From positions 24,230,409-24,294,408 of the forward strand of contig NC_060065.1 of assembly GCF_020283565.1 (NCBI RefSeq): a stretch of DNA of 64,000 nt, written 5' to 3'. How positions within the stretch are numbered: the first letter of the stretch is position 1; the number at the start of each line of letters is the position of its first letter. Source of the stretch: Trifolium pratense. Its lineage: Eukaryota > Streptophyta > Magnoliopsida > Fabales > Fabaceae. Below are positions 1-15,670 of the stretch, piece after piece. The position numbers and the translations under genes are program-made. The notes under the pieces are model-generated. The model made no database searches, had not been told where the DNA came from, and saw nothing but the letters and a program-made list of their open reading frames with translations.

Positions 1-655
<655 letters not shown>

Positions 656-1312
656 CCAATCAATAGTTAATATGCATAAGTCTTTTCTTATGTATGGTGC
701 ATAAGTCTTTCACAGCCATCAGATGATTTTACGCATGTAATAATCATAACCAAAGAACTTTATATTTTTGCTTGCTCAATTCGGCCACATTTTACATGCG
801 ATTCGATCACCGATTTCGAAAATTAATACCGGAAACATTCATAAAATCGAACGACGATCAAAACGGTATAAAGAACGTCGAGTTTCGTTGATTATTGAGG
901 GAGAACGAACCGGGTCGACAAACCGGGTCGTTGTGACCCGTTTCTGCTGAAAATGGGTGAGGAAGATGATGAACAGTGACGCGCGTCCACGCCCACTCTC
1001 ACTGGCGGTGCGTGGGGGCGCGTGCGGTGCCAAGGAGACTCCAAATTTTTTTATTGTTTTCACATAAAAATAGTAAATAATTTTCTGATAATTTTGGGAC
1101 CAGTTTGGTATTTTTCTGAGACCTGGACCTATTTTTAGTTAATTAAATGAGGTAAATATACTTTTATAAATATAAGATATTAATAAAATTTTCCCAAAAT
1201 TTTATTTAGGGTATTTTAAATTATTTGGAACGGTTGGGGGTACCTCACTCTCTTCGGTTTTATATCGTCTTAAAAATTTAAATTTATTTCACAATTTTTA
1301 TTAAGGGTTAAA

Positions 1313-1835
1313 TATGTTTTTGGAGAACAACTCTTTGAAACCATTCCACAGCAAACATGGTTTCATACCGTTATACACTGAAACCATTAGTCTAGTTAAA
1401 TGGTTTCATGGCGTTATACACCGAAACCATTATTATAGTTAAATGGTTTTATATGAGCATTAGTGTCAGGATGTTATACACTGAAACCATTAGTCTTGTT
1501 AATTGGTTTCAAGATGTTATACACTGAAACCATTTGTCTAGTTAAATGATTTGATACTGTTATACACTGAAACCATTATTATAGTTAAATGGTTTTATAT
1601 GAGCATTAGTGCCAATATGTTATACACTGAAACCATTAGTCCTTTTAATTGGTTTCAAGATGTTATACACTAAAACCATTTGTCTAGTTAAATGGTTTCA
1701 TACTGTTATACACTGAAACCATTATTCTAGTTAAATGGTTTCATAACGTTATACACTGAAACCATTATTTTAGTTAAATTGTTTCATATGAGCATTAGTG
1801 CCAAGATGTTATACATTGAAACCATTGTTATTAAG
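1313..1835. repeat. Palindromic minisatellite, array 1
   Basis: About ten imperfect units of 40-59 bp, each opening with GTTATACACTGAAACCATT and most closing with TTAAATGGTTTCA. The two halves are inverted complements, so each unit can fold into a small hairpin. Two longer units include the segment ATATGAGCATTAGTGCC. The same core is used in the arrays at 6177-6765 and 57118-57580. Confidence 0.9.
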
Positions 1836-1978
1836 TAAAACATCACATAACCATTTTACAAAACCATGCTACATAAAGCAAAAAATCATATAAAGCAATT
1901 AAGGTTAGTTTAGTTGAAAATTTTTTGGATAGTATGCATGAGATATTGGATTCGATCATTTTTTTATTGTAAAGAAAA

Positions 1979-2678
<700 letters not shown>

Positions 2679-2756
<78 letters not shown>
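2679..2756. repeat. (AT)n microsatellite, right of solo LTR
   Basis: Continuation of the AT tract that was split by the 589-bp insertion. It leads directly into the family A segment beginning GTAATTAATGTATG. Confidence 0.95.
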
Positions 2757-2759
<3 letters not shown>

Positions 2760-3302
2760 ATTAATGTATGAAATTTTATTTATATTGTGATTATGATTGA
2801 TAAAACTTAAAATTAAATTGTATGTTTGACAAGTATGCTTTATATATACATGAACCATTCGTTATTATGTTGGGCTTCGAGGGGGTGTATGACGAAAATT
2901 AATTAAAAATGGATTTTTATAATATATACTTCAAAGGAACAAAAGTTATTATTTAATTGGAAACGGGGGGCGCTCTAGAAATTTGGGGGGGAGTGCGCTA
3001 GAAGTTTGGAGGAGGGAAAAAAATTGGGGGCGCGCTAGAAATCTAGGGGAGGAAAAAAAATTGGGGGGCTCACAAGAAATCTAGGAGAAAAAGGAAAAAA
3101 AATTGGGGGGTGCGCTAAGCAAAAGGGGGGGGGGCGCAAGTAATGGGGTAGTATATGGGGGGCGCGCGAGTAATGGATTGCCTAATTTTGGGCTTGGGCT
3201 GACCTTTGGTTGACTTTTGGTGTAGGAAGCAAATATGGTGGGTGTAGGAAGCAAGTTTATGCATGGTGCATAAGTTTGGGCTTATGCACCATAACCACAC
3301 CC

Positions 3303-4227
3303 ATAATCACATAATAAATTGAATGATACCTAAACACATCAACTACTAGATTATGACTAAATCACTATCATGGGTGTACATCTTCTCTCTAGCCGGTCTT
3401 AATATTTGGATAGACAAGTTTCTCATTCTCTCTAAATTTTTTCATCTTCTTTCATAGAAAAGGGGGGTAATTTGGGGTCTTTTTGACCCGAAATCACCCC
3501 CTTTGCATGTTTTTTTTTTTTTTTTTTTTTATTTGTTTTAATCTGAATAAGTGGTTTTCACATAAATTCGGATTTCCTTTTGTGATTTTGCCGTCCCGTA
3601 TTGGTGTGGTGCTTCCTTTGCCGTCTTGTTGCGGTATTCGTTTAATTTAATTGGCATATCAACTTCGGTCAACAACTGATTCACACAGTGATTGAGTTCT
3701 TCAACGATGCAGATCTGGGGGCATAGGTACTCAAGTTACTTTGATTTTATCACTTTATTCGTATGCATGAGTATGCCGTTTGATGCTATTAACTTGGATG
3801 TTGTGAATTTGTTCACATATGCATCCTTTTTATTTTTAACTTTATTGAATTTGTACTTGAATCTTATGTACTCTATTAATTTGAATAAATGAATATCTTT
3901 TCTTTTTGTCAATTTTTTTTTTAAAATAATAATTTCTAAAAGATGGGGTGTTACATCATTTCCACTGGCCAAAAGGCTCATTTCCTTTCACTCTCTATTG
4001 TCTTTCTATCTTATACCCTTTTCCTGCAATTACTTACTATACACCCTCTTCACCACATTTTATCCTAATTCTTTATTTCCTCCGTAAGGCCATTTTCTCT
4101 CATCTCTTTTCTTATTTTTAATTTCTAAAATTAACTAAAAATCCATCTAGCTATTCCCCCCTGTTACCTCGCTACTCCTACCCCACAAATCAAATAACAC
4201 ATAAACATACTAAAAATCAAATATATT
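3303..4227. other. Intergenic, no gene seen
   Basis: AT-rich sequence with a T-run (about 3508-3530). The small open frames at 3692-3981 lack any recognisable domain and overlap on opposite strands. No convincing gene or element boundary was found. Confidence 0.6.
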
Positions 4228-4400
4228 AAAGTAACTACTATTTCCTTCCCGTGAGTTTAACTTAGGTGACAAAGACATTAAATTATATATACAGGGGACC
4301 GGGGTTCGAACCCCAATCATGCCACTTATCCAACTTAAGTAGTGTGAAATTTCTAGCTACTATGCTGCTTAACCAAAAAAAAAAAAGTAACTACTATTTC
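4228..4400 (+). mobile_element. tRNA-derived SINE with A-tail and target duplication
   Basis: The body (about 4245-4383) has a tRNA-type A-box-like segment near TTAACTTAGGTGAC, a clear B box GGTTCGAACCCC (about 4308-4319), and ends in an A-run (4375-4386). It is bracketed by AAGTAACTACTATTTC on both sides (about 4229-4244 and 4385-4400), a typical long target duplication from LINE-type integration. It is a SINE and not a functional tRNA gene, because no cloverleaf can be drawn. Confidence 0.8.
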
Positions 4401-4523
4401 TAAATTTGGCGGTGATACACATGCAACCATCAAAATTTAAGGATCATGTAGAAAGAATGAGACTTGACTCCTATATCTGATTTTCGTTGTAAGAACAGTC
4501 TTAGTTTTATGAAACTATATATA

Positions 4524-4556
4524 CTAGTATTTCTGCCCGTGTGATGCACGGGGCAA
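4524..4556 (-). mobile_element. Helitron 3' terminus
   Basis: Read on the - strand, the sequence has a GC-rich hairpin (GCCCCGTGCATCACACGGGC) followed about 8 bp later by CTAG and then T. That is the classic Helitron 3' end with insertion between A and T. The element would extend rightward from here. No helicase or Rep coding sequence and no 5' TC terminus could be placed, so it is a non-autonomous or truncated copy. The same structure recurs at 51916 and 58441. Confidence 0.6.
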
Positions 4557-5495
4557 AAATTGTATTTTTATTGCAAATTTATGAAAAAAAAATTAACAAA
4601 TTATGAATTTGAATATAATGTTTTTTTAAAATAGTTTAGTTATACTTTTATGTGACATTGATATATAGATAAATTATATATCAAAATAACATATGAATTA
4701 CTTTAGAATAAATCAATCCAAAACTCGATCCAACAGTTTTCACAAAAGAAAATCCAAACAATCCAAAATATTCAATTTTTTGCAGACATCAGTTTTTTTG
4801 AATCGTTTATTTTTTTTTTCTGAACAAATTTGCTGTTTTTATTTGAATCGGTTTGAATTTAAACACCCCTAACAATGTTCAGGTGAGATTTTGCATTTCC
4901 ATAGCAAAAACAACAAAGCAAATAAAAGAAACAATATCTTCCGATAAAAATACACAACAAACATTGTGAAAAATTAAAATATTGAAAAAAATTGTAATAT
5001 TTATTAAGCTAAAATCTTTACATGAATTTTTAGGTTTCAAGTTGGTCTCTTATGTTTATTTTAGGTTTCAAGTTGGTCACTTATGTTTATTTTATTTTTT
5101 TAATTAAAACCAAATGACATGGAACATGACCGAGACCAAACTTGAGAGACCAATTTGAAACTTTTAACTTGAAACTTAAAGAAAAGATGATGGACCAACA
5201 TGAAACTTTTAAAATCTAAAATAAAGATAAGGGACCAAAAGTATAATTAAGCCGAATCTTTACATGAATTTTTAAGTTACTGAAAATCACTATTTTAATT
5301 TGTGAAAAATGAATTTAAAATAAATTTTACTATTTTTAATTAAAATATTTTTAAAAATATAAAGAAAAATAATTTTTTTAAAGATAAAATAAACATGTCT
5401 TGAATGATGTGAAAAAATTAAATTGTATTTTTTTTAACAGAAAATCAAATTGACCTATGAAGTTATAATTATATATATATATATATATATATATA
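4557..5495. other. AT-rich Helitron/intergenic sequence with small insertion
   Basis: No gene seen. The segment AATCTTTACATGAATTTTTA occurs at about 5014 and again at about 5256, bracketing some 235 bp whose ends contain the familiar plant pattern of GTTTCAAGTTGGTC and GACCAAAAGTATAATTAAG. This looks like a small non-autonomous insertion with a long target duplication. A short (AT)n tract (5470-5495) precedes element B. Confidence 0.45.
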
Positions 5496-7394
5496 GGGGT
5501 TTTCTAACTTAGACCCTAGTTAGGTCTAAGTTAGCAAGGTGCACCTTTTCAATTGGACCAAAATACCCATTCTTTTAATTTTTGAAAGAATAGAGCAACA
5601 GGGGCATTTCTGTAAGTTTACATAAAAAAAAAAACATAACAATACGCGCCCCACCTTCTTAAACAATTAATAGACGTGGATCCAGTGTCGCACGCGTACG
5701 GAAGGACCATGGTTACAGACCGTTGATTTCCATCAGACAGCCAAGATGTGATCTCATTAAGACTGTCTGATCAATCAGACAGCCCAGATCATCCTGATCT
5801 ATCAGATCATCCTGTCTGCGCCACACTAGATTATAAGCTGGAGAGAGAAAATTTTGCTTTTGAAAAAGGCAGCCACGTGTCAGCATATGAATGGGTCTGC
5901 GTGATTTTTTTCATTTTATACTTTAAACTCGATTATTTCGTCGTAAATTAATTTTTTATTTTTTATACCAAAATTCATAATTTTTTTTTTCTCTACAAAT
6001 AGAGACTTGGTTCGTTTGATTTGGACACCGAAAAAAAACGCAATTTTTCACTACTTTAAACTCGATTATTTCGTCGTAAATTAATTTTTTATTTTTTATT
6101 TTTTATACCAAAATTCATAATTTTTTTTTCCTACAAATAGAGACTTGGTTCGTTTGATTTGGACACCGAAATCCTTCTGAAACCATTTATATGGTAGAAT
6201 GGTTTCAGAGAGTTGTAATCTGAAACCATTTTGCTGGTAGAATGGTTTCAGTAAGTTGATTATTAGTTATTTGCTTCTGAAACCATTTAGCTTGTAGAAT
6301 GGTTGCACATAGTTGTATTCTGAAACCATTTTACTGGTAGAATGGTTTCAGTGAGTAATTTATTAATTGTGTTTGCTTCTGAAACCATTTATCTGGTAGA
6401 ATGGTTTCAGAGAGTTGTAATCTGAAACCATTTTGCTGGTAGAATGGTTTCAGTAAGTTGATTATTAGTTATTTGCTTCTGAAACCATTTAGCTTGTAGA
6501 ATGGTTGCACATAGTTGTATTCTGAAACCATTTTACTGGTAGAATGGTTTCAGTGAGTAATTTATTAATTGTGTTTGCTTCTGAAACCATTTATCTGGTA
6601 GAATGGTTTCAGAGAGTTGTAATCTGAAACCATTTTGCTGGTAAAATGGTTTCAGTAAGTTGATTATTAGTTATTTGCTTCTGAAACCATTTAGCTTGTA
6701 GAATGGTTTCAGAGATTTGTACTCCGAAACCATTTTTCTGGTAGAATGGTTTCAGTGAGTTGATGTAAGGTAGTGAAAAATGAGATTAAGGTAGTGAAAA
6801 ATTGGGTTTTTTTTTCTGTGTCCAAATCAAACGAACCAAGTCTCTATTTGTAGAGAAAAAAAAATTATGAATTTTGGTATAAAAAATAAAAAATTAATTT
6901 ACGACGAAATAATCGAGTTTAAAGTAGTGAAAAATTGCGTTTTTTTTTTCGGTGTCCAAATCAAACGAACCAAGTCTCTATTTGTAGAGAAAAAAAAATT
7001 ATGAATTTTGGTATAAAAAATAAAAAATAAAAAATTAATTTACGACGAAATAATCGAGTTTAAAGTATAAAATGGAAAAAAATCACGCAGACCCATTCAT
7101 ATGCTGACACGTGGCTGCCTTTTTCAAAAGGCTTTCTCTCTCCTCCCATCCTTCACACCACGCGCTCTTGTCGGCGCGTGTGATGCACGCGCGCTGATTT
7201 TGTCCACTAATAGCGTGACACGTGTCCTGGGGGGGGGGAAAAAGAAGTGGGGGGCGCGTGTAAAATTGCAGAAAATTACAGAAATGCCCCTGTTGCTCTA
7301 TTCTTTCAAAAATTAAAAAAATGGGTATTTTTGTCCAACTCAAAAGGTGCACCTTGCTAACTTAGACCCAACTGGGTCTAAGTTAGCAGCCCCC
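5496..7394. mobile_element. Foldback TIR element, family B
   Basis: The outer ends are inverted copies: left GGGGTTTTCTAACTTAGACCC and right, read in complement, GGGGGCTGCTAACTTAGACCC. Each end itself contains a small inverted pair (CTAACTTAGACC / GGTCTAAGTTAG). The inverted arms run for more than 600 bp (5496-6176 and about 6766-7394), each with a doubled segment ending near ACTTGGTTCGTTTGATTTGG. The loop is a palindromic minisatellite. AT repeats flank both sides, so the target duplication cannot be measured. No protein is encoded. Mutator-like foldback is the best guess, since the ends start with G-runs as in family A. Confidence 0.8.
6177..6765. repeat. Palindromic minisatellite, array 2 (higher-order, 202 bp)
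   Basis: Hairpin monomers of the form CTGAAACCATTT, spacer CTGGTAG, AATGGTTTCAG. Four monomers make a higher-order unit of 202 bp; equivalent monomers start at 6177, 6379 and 6581. The third unit diverges at its end. The array sits exactly at the centre of foldback element B. Confidence 0.92.
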
Positions 7395-8595
7395 ATATAT
7401 ATATATATATAAAGTGCTTATTCTTGTTGTCAATGGTTACAATTAATTAGTAGAAAACGATTAGGCAAGTGAAGGCTTGATAGGTTGGTTAAGGGTGGCT
7501 AACTCATTTTGGGACTCATTAAACATTGGAGAAAAGAATAAATTGGCATAAATAGGCAACTGAAAGGTTTGATGATCTGGACGGATGATAAGCTAGGCGG
7601 GAGGATGGAAGGATTAGGCGGCAAGTTGTATCTTGCCTTAATATATTAAGGATGATTTGTTCTCATATTTTAACTTCCAAAGTGTACATACGCATTTGAT
7701 TTTGAGAAATATCGTTTAAGTTTGGAACCAGAATAAACTATATGATTTGGTTAGAGACATTTTACATTGCGATACACAAAAGATAATACTCAATATTATA
7801 GAGTACATGTCGCTATGATCCATGTATTTTGTTTCTTATTTTTGTGAGTAAAAGAATATGTCAACCAAGTGGAGAATGTTGTATTTTTTCATTTAGATTT
7901 ATTTACTAATTTAAATAAGTGGTAATTACTTACTAAATGTACATTGTAGTAATTTCTCATTAAGCATGTGACATTTTATCCTTTCCCTCAATTATAGAAA
8001 CTACCCCATTAACAGATAGTATGCCGTTAATATGTTGCACGTTAAATTATTTCTGTGATGGACAAAAATTATAAAAGGAAGTGTAGTGGTTTGTTTTGGT
8101 TCCCTAAGCCTAACAATCTTCTTCAGAAAACTTATATGTGAGACAATGGAATATTTAGAAGAGTAACATCCTCAAGCAAGAGCACTCAAGCAAGAATAAT
8201 TTTCAAACAAGAGCAATGACTGAAGGTATTTTGGCTATTAAATTCCAGTTTCGTTGCCGCTGTTTTAAGATAGAATTTAACGTATTGTTTTATCGTATGA
8301 TGTCTTATATATATGAAGGTCATGGAAGTAGAGGAGGAAATAGTTGAGGGAGTATGTGAGATGATGTAGGAAGTTGTGGGATAATGATGGAGTAAATGTA
8401 GGGAGTAGTGGACGGAAGAGCAGTTTAGCTTCGGCTTAAGCTCACTATGTGTCTCATGTGCTCCTATCTTTTCGGGCTTATTTCGCCCTCGACATGACTG
8501 AATCTCATCCCTATCTGATAAGATAGACAGACTTAATCCTCAGTGGCGGATCCAGGAACCTGGGTCAGGGGTTCAAACTTTTTTATTTCATTAAC

Positions 8596-8640
<45 letters not shown>

Positions 8641-10689
8641 TGTTATTATTATATTTAAATAAAAATATTTAAGATATCAATTTCATATGCAGCATTTTTT
8701 TTCTTCTTATTTTATTGTTTATTTAAACCGTTAAATTTTTATTCTTTGTTATTTTTTTACCGATCAAATAATTCAAGTGTTTTAAAGTAATAATAAAATT
8801 TTGAAAAGCCACCAAGATATTGAACTTAAAGCCAACAATAAAAACAAATAATTTAATTTATATATACGGTCGATGTAAAGTTATATTACACATGAATCTA
8901 ATAATATATTAGATGTATATGACAAATATAGTATTAGATGTATGTGTAATACATAACTTTACATTGAAAATGCACAACAATTAAACTCTAATGGTGTGTT
9001 TGGTAGGAGAGAAAAAGGGAAGAGAGAAATAAAAACACGGAAACCAATGCATGTACTTGGAGTCCTGCTTTGCTTTAACCTAGAACATTGACCGGCCTCA
9101 TTAATTCTTTGTTGCACCGATTCGTATCAGACCCTGATGTTACTACAGTGGTCATATGCATCTGACCCTACCGGTTACTGATCTAGGGTTGTGGTATATG
9201 CAATGTCATTAAAATTTGCAATATAGTTTGAGTGCACATGCCTTCCATAAAGCAGCACCCAATGAATACCTTAAGGACTGCTCTTTACTTTACTGTCCTT
9301 AACCAGCCAATTAGTTCATATTCTTAATCAGGACATTTTCGTAAGGCAATAAATAAATAGGATGAGAATCCCAATTTAACAATCTATCCTTAAATGCAAA
9401 TTATCCCGTTCCGTTGCAATTTCGTTGGAACGGTTATACTATTGAGTTTATTTCAGACTGCAATGTGGTTGCGATGCTATCTGCGTCTGCAATATTGTGG
9501 CCCTATCCAGTAATGTGCTGCAATTTCAAACCACGCGCTTAAATACTCCCTCAACAATAAAATATAAACAAAATTTCGACTTTTTAGATTCATTACATAA
9601 ATAATATCAGTATATGTGGTATAAAGGATATTATAAACTAAATATAAATCATATACATTAATTATGTAATAAATTTAAAAATGTGATGCATATTCTACCT
9701 CTTCATAATTTATGGTATTTACTCATCGATCAATGAGAACAAACCACGAAAAGATTTGTAATCAACTTTTATTTTACACATGCATATGAGTTTTTCTGAT
9801 TGAATGATAGGTAATACTCCAAATTGTGAAAGAGTATTTTATAAAATACCATTTAAAAAATGGTTTTTATTTTTATTTTTAGATTTTATCACGGAGAGTA
9901 ATATATACATATACTAATGGAGGCATATACATAACTTGAAGAAGACAAATATACTACTATTAGAAGGTTTATTTATTTTAACAACCTCCTAACAGAAGTT
10001 TAAACTCTTAACGTTTCCATTTTATCCATAAAAGCTTAGTTTCCACTAATAATGAAGTTTTCCTATTTTTTGTTTGTTTTTGTTTTCACCACCAGTATTC
10101 GGTTTATTGGACTGCCTAATTTGATTCGAAGTCCGTTTTGGTATTAAGTGGTTTCATTTCCTTTTCGATCGCAATTGCGGAGATCAAAACGTGGTCCTCC
10201 TTACAAAGTTCAGCGACAATCATCACTTGAGCAACTAACGATTGATAATAATAATAATGAAGTTTTCGAATCCATTTTCCGAATTTAAACTTTTCTTTTT
10301 TCCATCATTTTTTAAAAAATTTCACATATTTCAATATTAATCAATTGGTCAAGATTCAACGCAAGTGACCCAAATATCATAAACAATCCATATATGCACT
10401 ATATTAAAGGTTAAAAAAATTAAGAAGAAAATGAAGAACATAAACTTAAGTGGACAACCATAAATAAATAGAAATTGTGATTAATTCTGCCATTCAGATT
10501 TATCGAAAAATAGGGTTAACATATTATGATTCTTAACTTTAATCACAATTGAAGCACATGCTCTAGTGTTTGAAAGATTTTATTATAAGCAAATGTTCCG
10601 CAAAAAGAGAGAGGAAAAATGAGAGAAAAAAAAAATTAAGTTTAATGTTAGTTTTTTTTTTTAAGAGAGAGTTACCTTATGTTAGCAAA
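7395..10689. other. Intergenic, no gene seen; AT and AAT repeats
   Basis: A short AT tract (7395-7411) borders element B. An AAT trinucleotide repeat of about 15 units lies at 8596-8640. At 8541 the sequence CAGTGGCGGATCCAGG looks like the end of an hAT-type element, but no partner end was found. No open frame has recognisable similarity, and no tRNA is seen. Confidence 0.6.
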
Positions 10690-11647
10690 CTTATAATCAA
10701 TGTTTTAAAAACCGGACCAGACCGACCGGTTCGACCAGGAACCGGACACAGCAGCGATCTGGATGAGTGCTAAGAACCGGTAGTCTGTAGAACCGAAAAA
10801 AACCGTTAGGAATCGCTCAAACCGTCGAACTGGGGGGCTGTTTTAAAAAACCGGCTGGTTCGGAATCTAGCTTTAAAAAAAATAATTTAAATTTCCCCTA
10901 TTTTTCGTTTCGTTTCTTTTCACGCTCTTTTTTTGTCAAGATTTTTTTTTCCTTTTATCCATTGATTAAGATTTGCCTTTGTCTTTTACGGTAATTAATT
11001 AACAGAGTTGTAAAAAGATCCGGACATAGAAATACATAGACCAGAAGGATTCAATTTTCTTTTCCTTTGCTTTTATACAAATAAAAGTAATTGATTTGTT
11101 TAAAAAAGTAAACGAAAAGAGAGAGATTTGCTTGAAAAAGAGAAAGAAAAGAGAGAAAAAGAACAAGATTGAGCTTGAAGAAGAGATATAAGAAAGGATG
11201 TGCCAATAAAAAATAAGGAAGAAAAAGAAAGAAAGAAAAAATCCCAAGTGATTGAGAAGAGAAAGATGAACAGTGACGGCTGATTACATTTACATATTGT
11301 TTGTATTGTGTACTAAGACTATAGATTAGATATTTATATTTAGGTTTTAGTAAATGGGCTTGGGTCTATGTTCTTTTTTCACTAATAAATTGGGCTTATT
11401 ATTGAGCTAAGTATTATTCTTTTTATTTTATTAAATATTTATTTATTTGTTACTTTCTTAAGTTGTGTTTTGTTAGTTTGTTATAGAGAAAAAAAATTCT
11501 ATTATATTTTGTTATTATAGTAAAATTATATGAATGGTTCAATATAAACGGTTCAATAACGGTTGAACCAGTCCGACCGGTTGAACCTTGAACCGATGGT
11601 TACAACGGTTCGACTTCCGATCAGATTCTTAAAACATTGCTTATAAT
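10690..11647. mobile_element. hAT-type non-autonomous element with 8-bp target duplication
   Basis: The element proper is 10698-11639 (942 bp). Its left end is CAATGTTTTAAAAACCGG; the right end read in complement is CAATGTTTTAAGAATCTG. It is flanked by perfect copies of CTTATAAT (10690-10697 and 11640-11647), and an 8-bp duplication is diagnostic of the hAT superfamily. Subterminal regions are dense in ACCGGTTCGACC-like words on both sides. No transposase is present. A GATGAACAGTGAC motif lies at 11265-11277. A truncated relative is at 17622. Confidence 0.85.
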
Positions 11648-13090
11648 ATAAAGAGATATTAAAATGTTTATGCACTAACACTATTTATTGAGGTGTATGA
11701 CTCTTTTTTCTCTCGTATATAAGTAAAATTGACTTTTTAAATTTATTAAAATAGTGGTATATCTAATTTATATTATAAATTAAATAGATAAAATGAATTT
11801 AAAAAATCAAATTTGCTTTTATCGGACATCGAAGGGAGTAGATTTATATATATATGAAAACAGGCTATAAAAAGGTACTTTATTTCATCCTGCATGTATT
11901 TATTATCGTGAAAGAAGAAAAAAAAGTGAACATGACACATGTGAGAACTTCTGTGTATTGTGCTTGCTTACCTCTTAAAACAGATAGAACCGAACACTAT
12001 TGATAATTGAGATGGAAATTCCCGTGCATTAATAAACTCCACTATTATACACATTGATTTATTTCCACAATTTTTTCTAGAGATTAAAGGGTATAAGTAA
12101 ATAGAGTAAAACAATGTTACACAAACAAATAATAATGTTTTATTTTTCTACCACATTATCCCACTCATATATGGTTATTGGATGCCTGTGTAAACTTTCA
12201 TTACAGTGACTGCTTACCATCTTTAAACTCTTTTTTTAAAGTAAAAATGGTGTCAAAGAGATCAGATTAGTTAAAAAAAGAAAAATTCAATCATTTATTT
12301 AAGAGATTAAAAATATTTATTATTTAGACAAATTGATTTTTTTTTTTTAATCTTAGCAAGTTTTATCCTGCTAAGTAGAGTCAACCGGACTCTCTCGTAC
12401 CACTATACCACTATTATAAGTAAAAAATTTCTTTTTTAAATTTATTCAATAAATAATATATATTTTTTATAATATAAATTAGATACATCAATTTTTTCTA
12501 ATAAACCGATCAGTATTTTTGCATATAATAATGAAAGGAGAGTATAAATCAAACTAATAATGTTCATTTGTTTATTTTTTTGACTAAAGTTATTTATATG
12601 AGTATATATTGTGTATATTTATTTAATTTATTGATTCCTAGATTTTTTTTTTATTATGTTCTCTTATAAACTTAAGTTATTTATTTGTAAAATAGTTTGT
12701 AACAAAATTCTCACCCCTTAAAGGTAGACAAATAGGAAAGCTTCTAATTAATGTACATTGATAAATTAAAGTGTGGTATATTTAATTTCTAATTCAATAA
12801 ATTAATGATATTTTTTATGAATCAAAAAGTTATTTGTTAATTATTATATATTGGAAAAAATCAATTCGTAAAAAAAAAGACAATTTAATTGTTTATGAGC
12901 ATTATACTATTTTATTAAAAAAAATTATTAAAGATAATCAATTTTAACTATTATGATTAAAAAAATATATCTTACCGACCTATTTGGTAAATAATATTTA
13001 ATTATTAATTTAAAAATTTAATGTAGCAAAAAATTTGAAATTTTCAATGTAGAGTAAATTACAATCCCCTCCTTTGAAAGAAACTTGAAT
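11648..13090. other. Intergenic, no gene seen
   Basis: Very AT-rich sequence without a recognisable gene, RNA gene or paired element ends. Confidence 0.6.
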
Positions 13091-13240
13091 TACACATCCC
13101 TTTTGTTTTTTTTTTAGTCAAGTAGTCTAGTGGCTAAAGTCTCACACGTTTAAATGTGGATAATTGTGGAATTCAGGGTTCGAACCCCGACCACTCCAAT
13201 AATGTCTCTAGTAGCTACCATTTGAGCTACACATCCCTTC
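13091..13240 (+). mobile_element. tRNA-derived short element with target duplication
   Basis: The body (13104-13227) contains an A-box-like TAGTCTAGTGGCTAAAG and a B box GGTTCGAACCCC. TACACATCCCTT flanks both sides (13091-13102 and 13228-13239). A T-run lies at the left edge and no A-tail at the right, so the polarity of the 3' end is unusual for a SINE. There is no cloverleaf for a working tRNA. Confidence 0.7.
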
Positions 13241-13903
13241 TTTCTTATGTTAAAAGATATACAGTTTAGTCCATATTAACATAATTAAATATTTTTATTT
13301 ATTTATCGTAAGAAGATTTTTATGATAACAATTAACTTTAAACTATTATTTTACGTCAAAAAATTTAAGTCATCATTAAAGAAATTAATTTTGCTTTCTT
13401 TGAAAGTTTAATTATTAATCTAATTATTTTAGAATACAAAATTTAATATATAATAATTTTTTAATCAACTTTAATAATTTATCCTTGTATTTTATTTTGT
13501 ATAGTTTAATAATTTATAACAAATATGTTAATAATGTGAGACAAATGTGGGTTTTAATATAAGAGAAGAGAAGAATGAAATTCAAGCTTTTTTCAAATAC
13601 CGGTGGTGTAATTTTCTCTAATATATTTTTGATGAACTAAATATAATAAATAAATCTTGAAACTTGGGTATTTTACTTTTTAAAAATATAAATAATGTTT
13701 ATTTCAACATTAAAATTACTTCTTTTAAGTTCCTTAACTTGTGTCTCGTGACAATAGTTAGGATGACTCTAAAGAAAAAAGAGATGACACGACTGTTACT
13801 TTTTTTTTTTATCATGCAACATGACTTTTACTAAATTATCTTTATAAGTATTTGTTTTAAATGTTACTCCCTTCAATCCTTGTTACGAAGAAAAACTGAA
13901 GCC

Positions 13904-15638
<1,735 letters not shown>

Positions 15639-15667
<29 letters not shown>
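15639..15667. repeat. (AT)n microsatellite
   Basis: AT tract immediately following the right end of TIR element C, mirroring the tract on its left. Confidence 0.95.

Positions 15668-15670
<3 letters not shown>

Noticed and set aside
1313..1835. CRISPR-like regular array (also 6177-6765 and 57118-57580)
   Set aside because: Units are contiguous palindromic minisatellites with similar spacers inside transposons in a plant genome; no unique spacers and no cas genes.
4300..4330. tRNA genes at B-box sites 4308, 13180, 16550 and 62710
   Set aside because: Only internal promoter boxes are present; no cloverleaf or anticodon arm could be drawn, and three of the four have retroposon-type target duplications.
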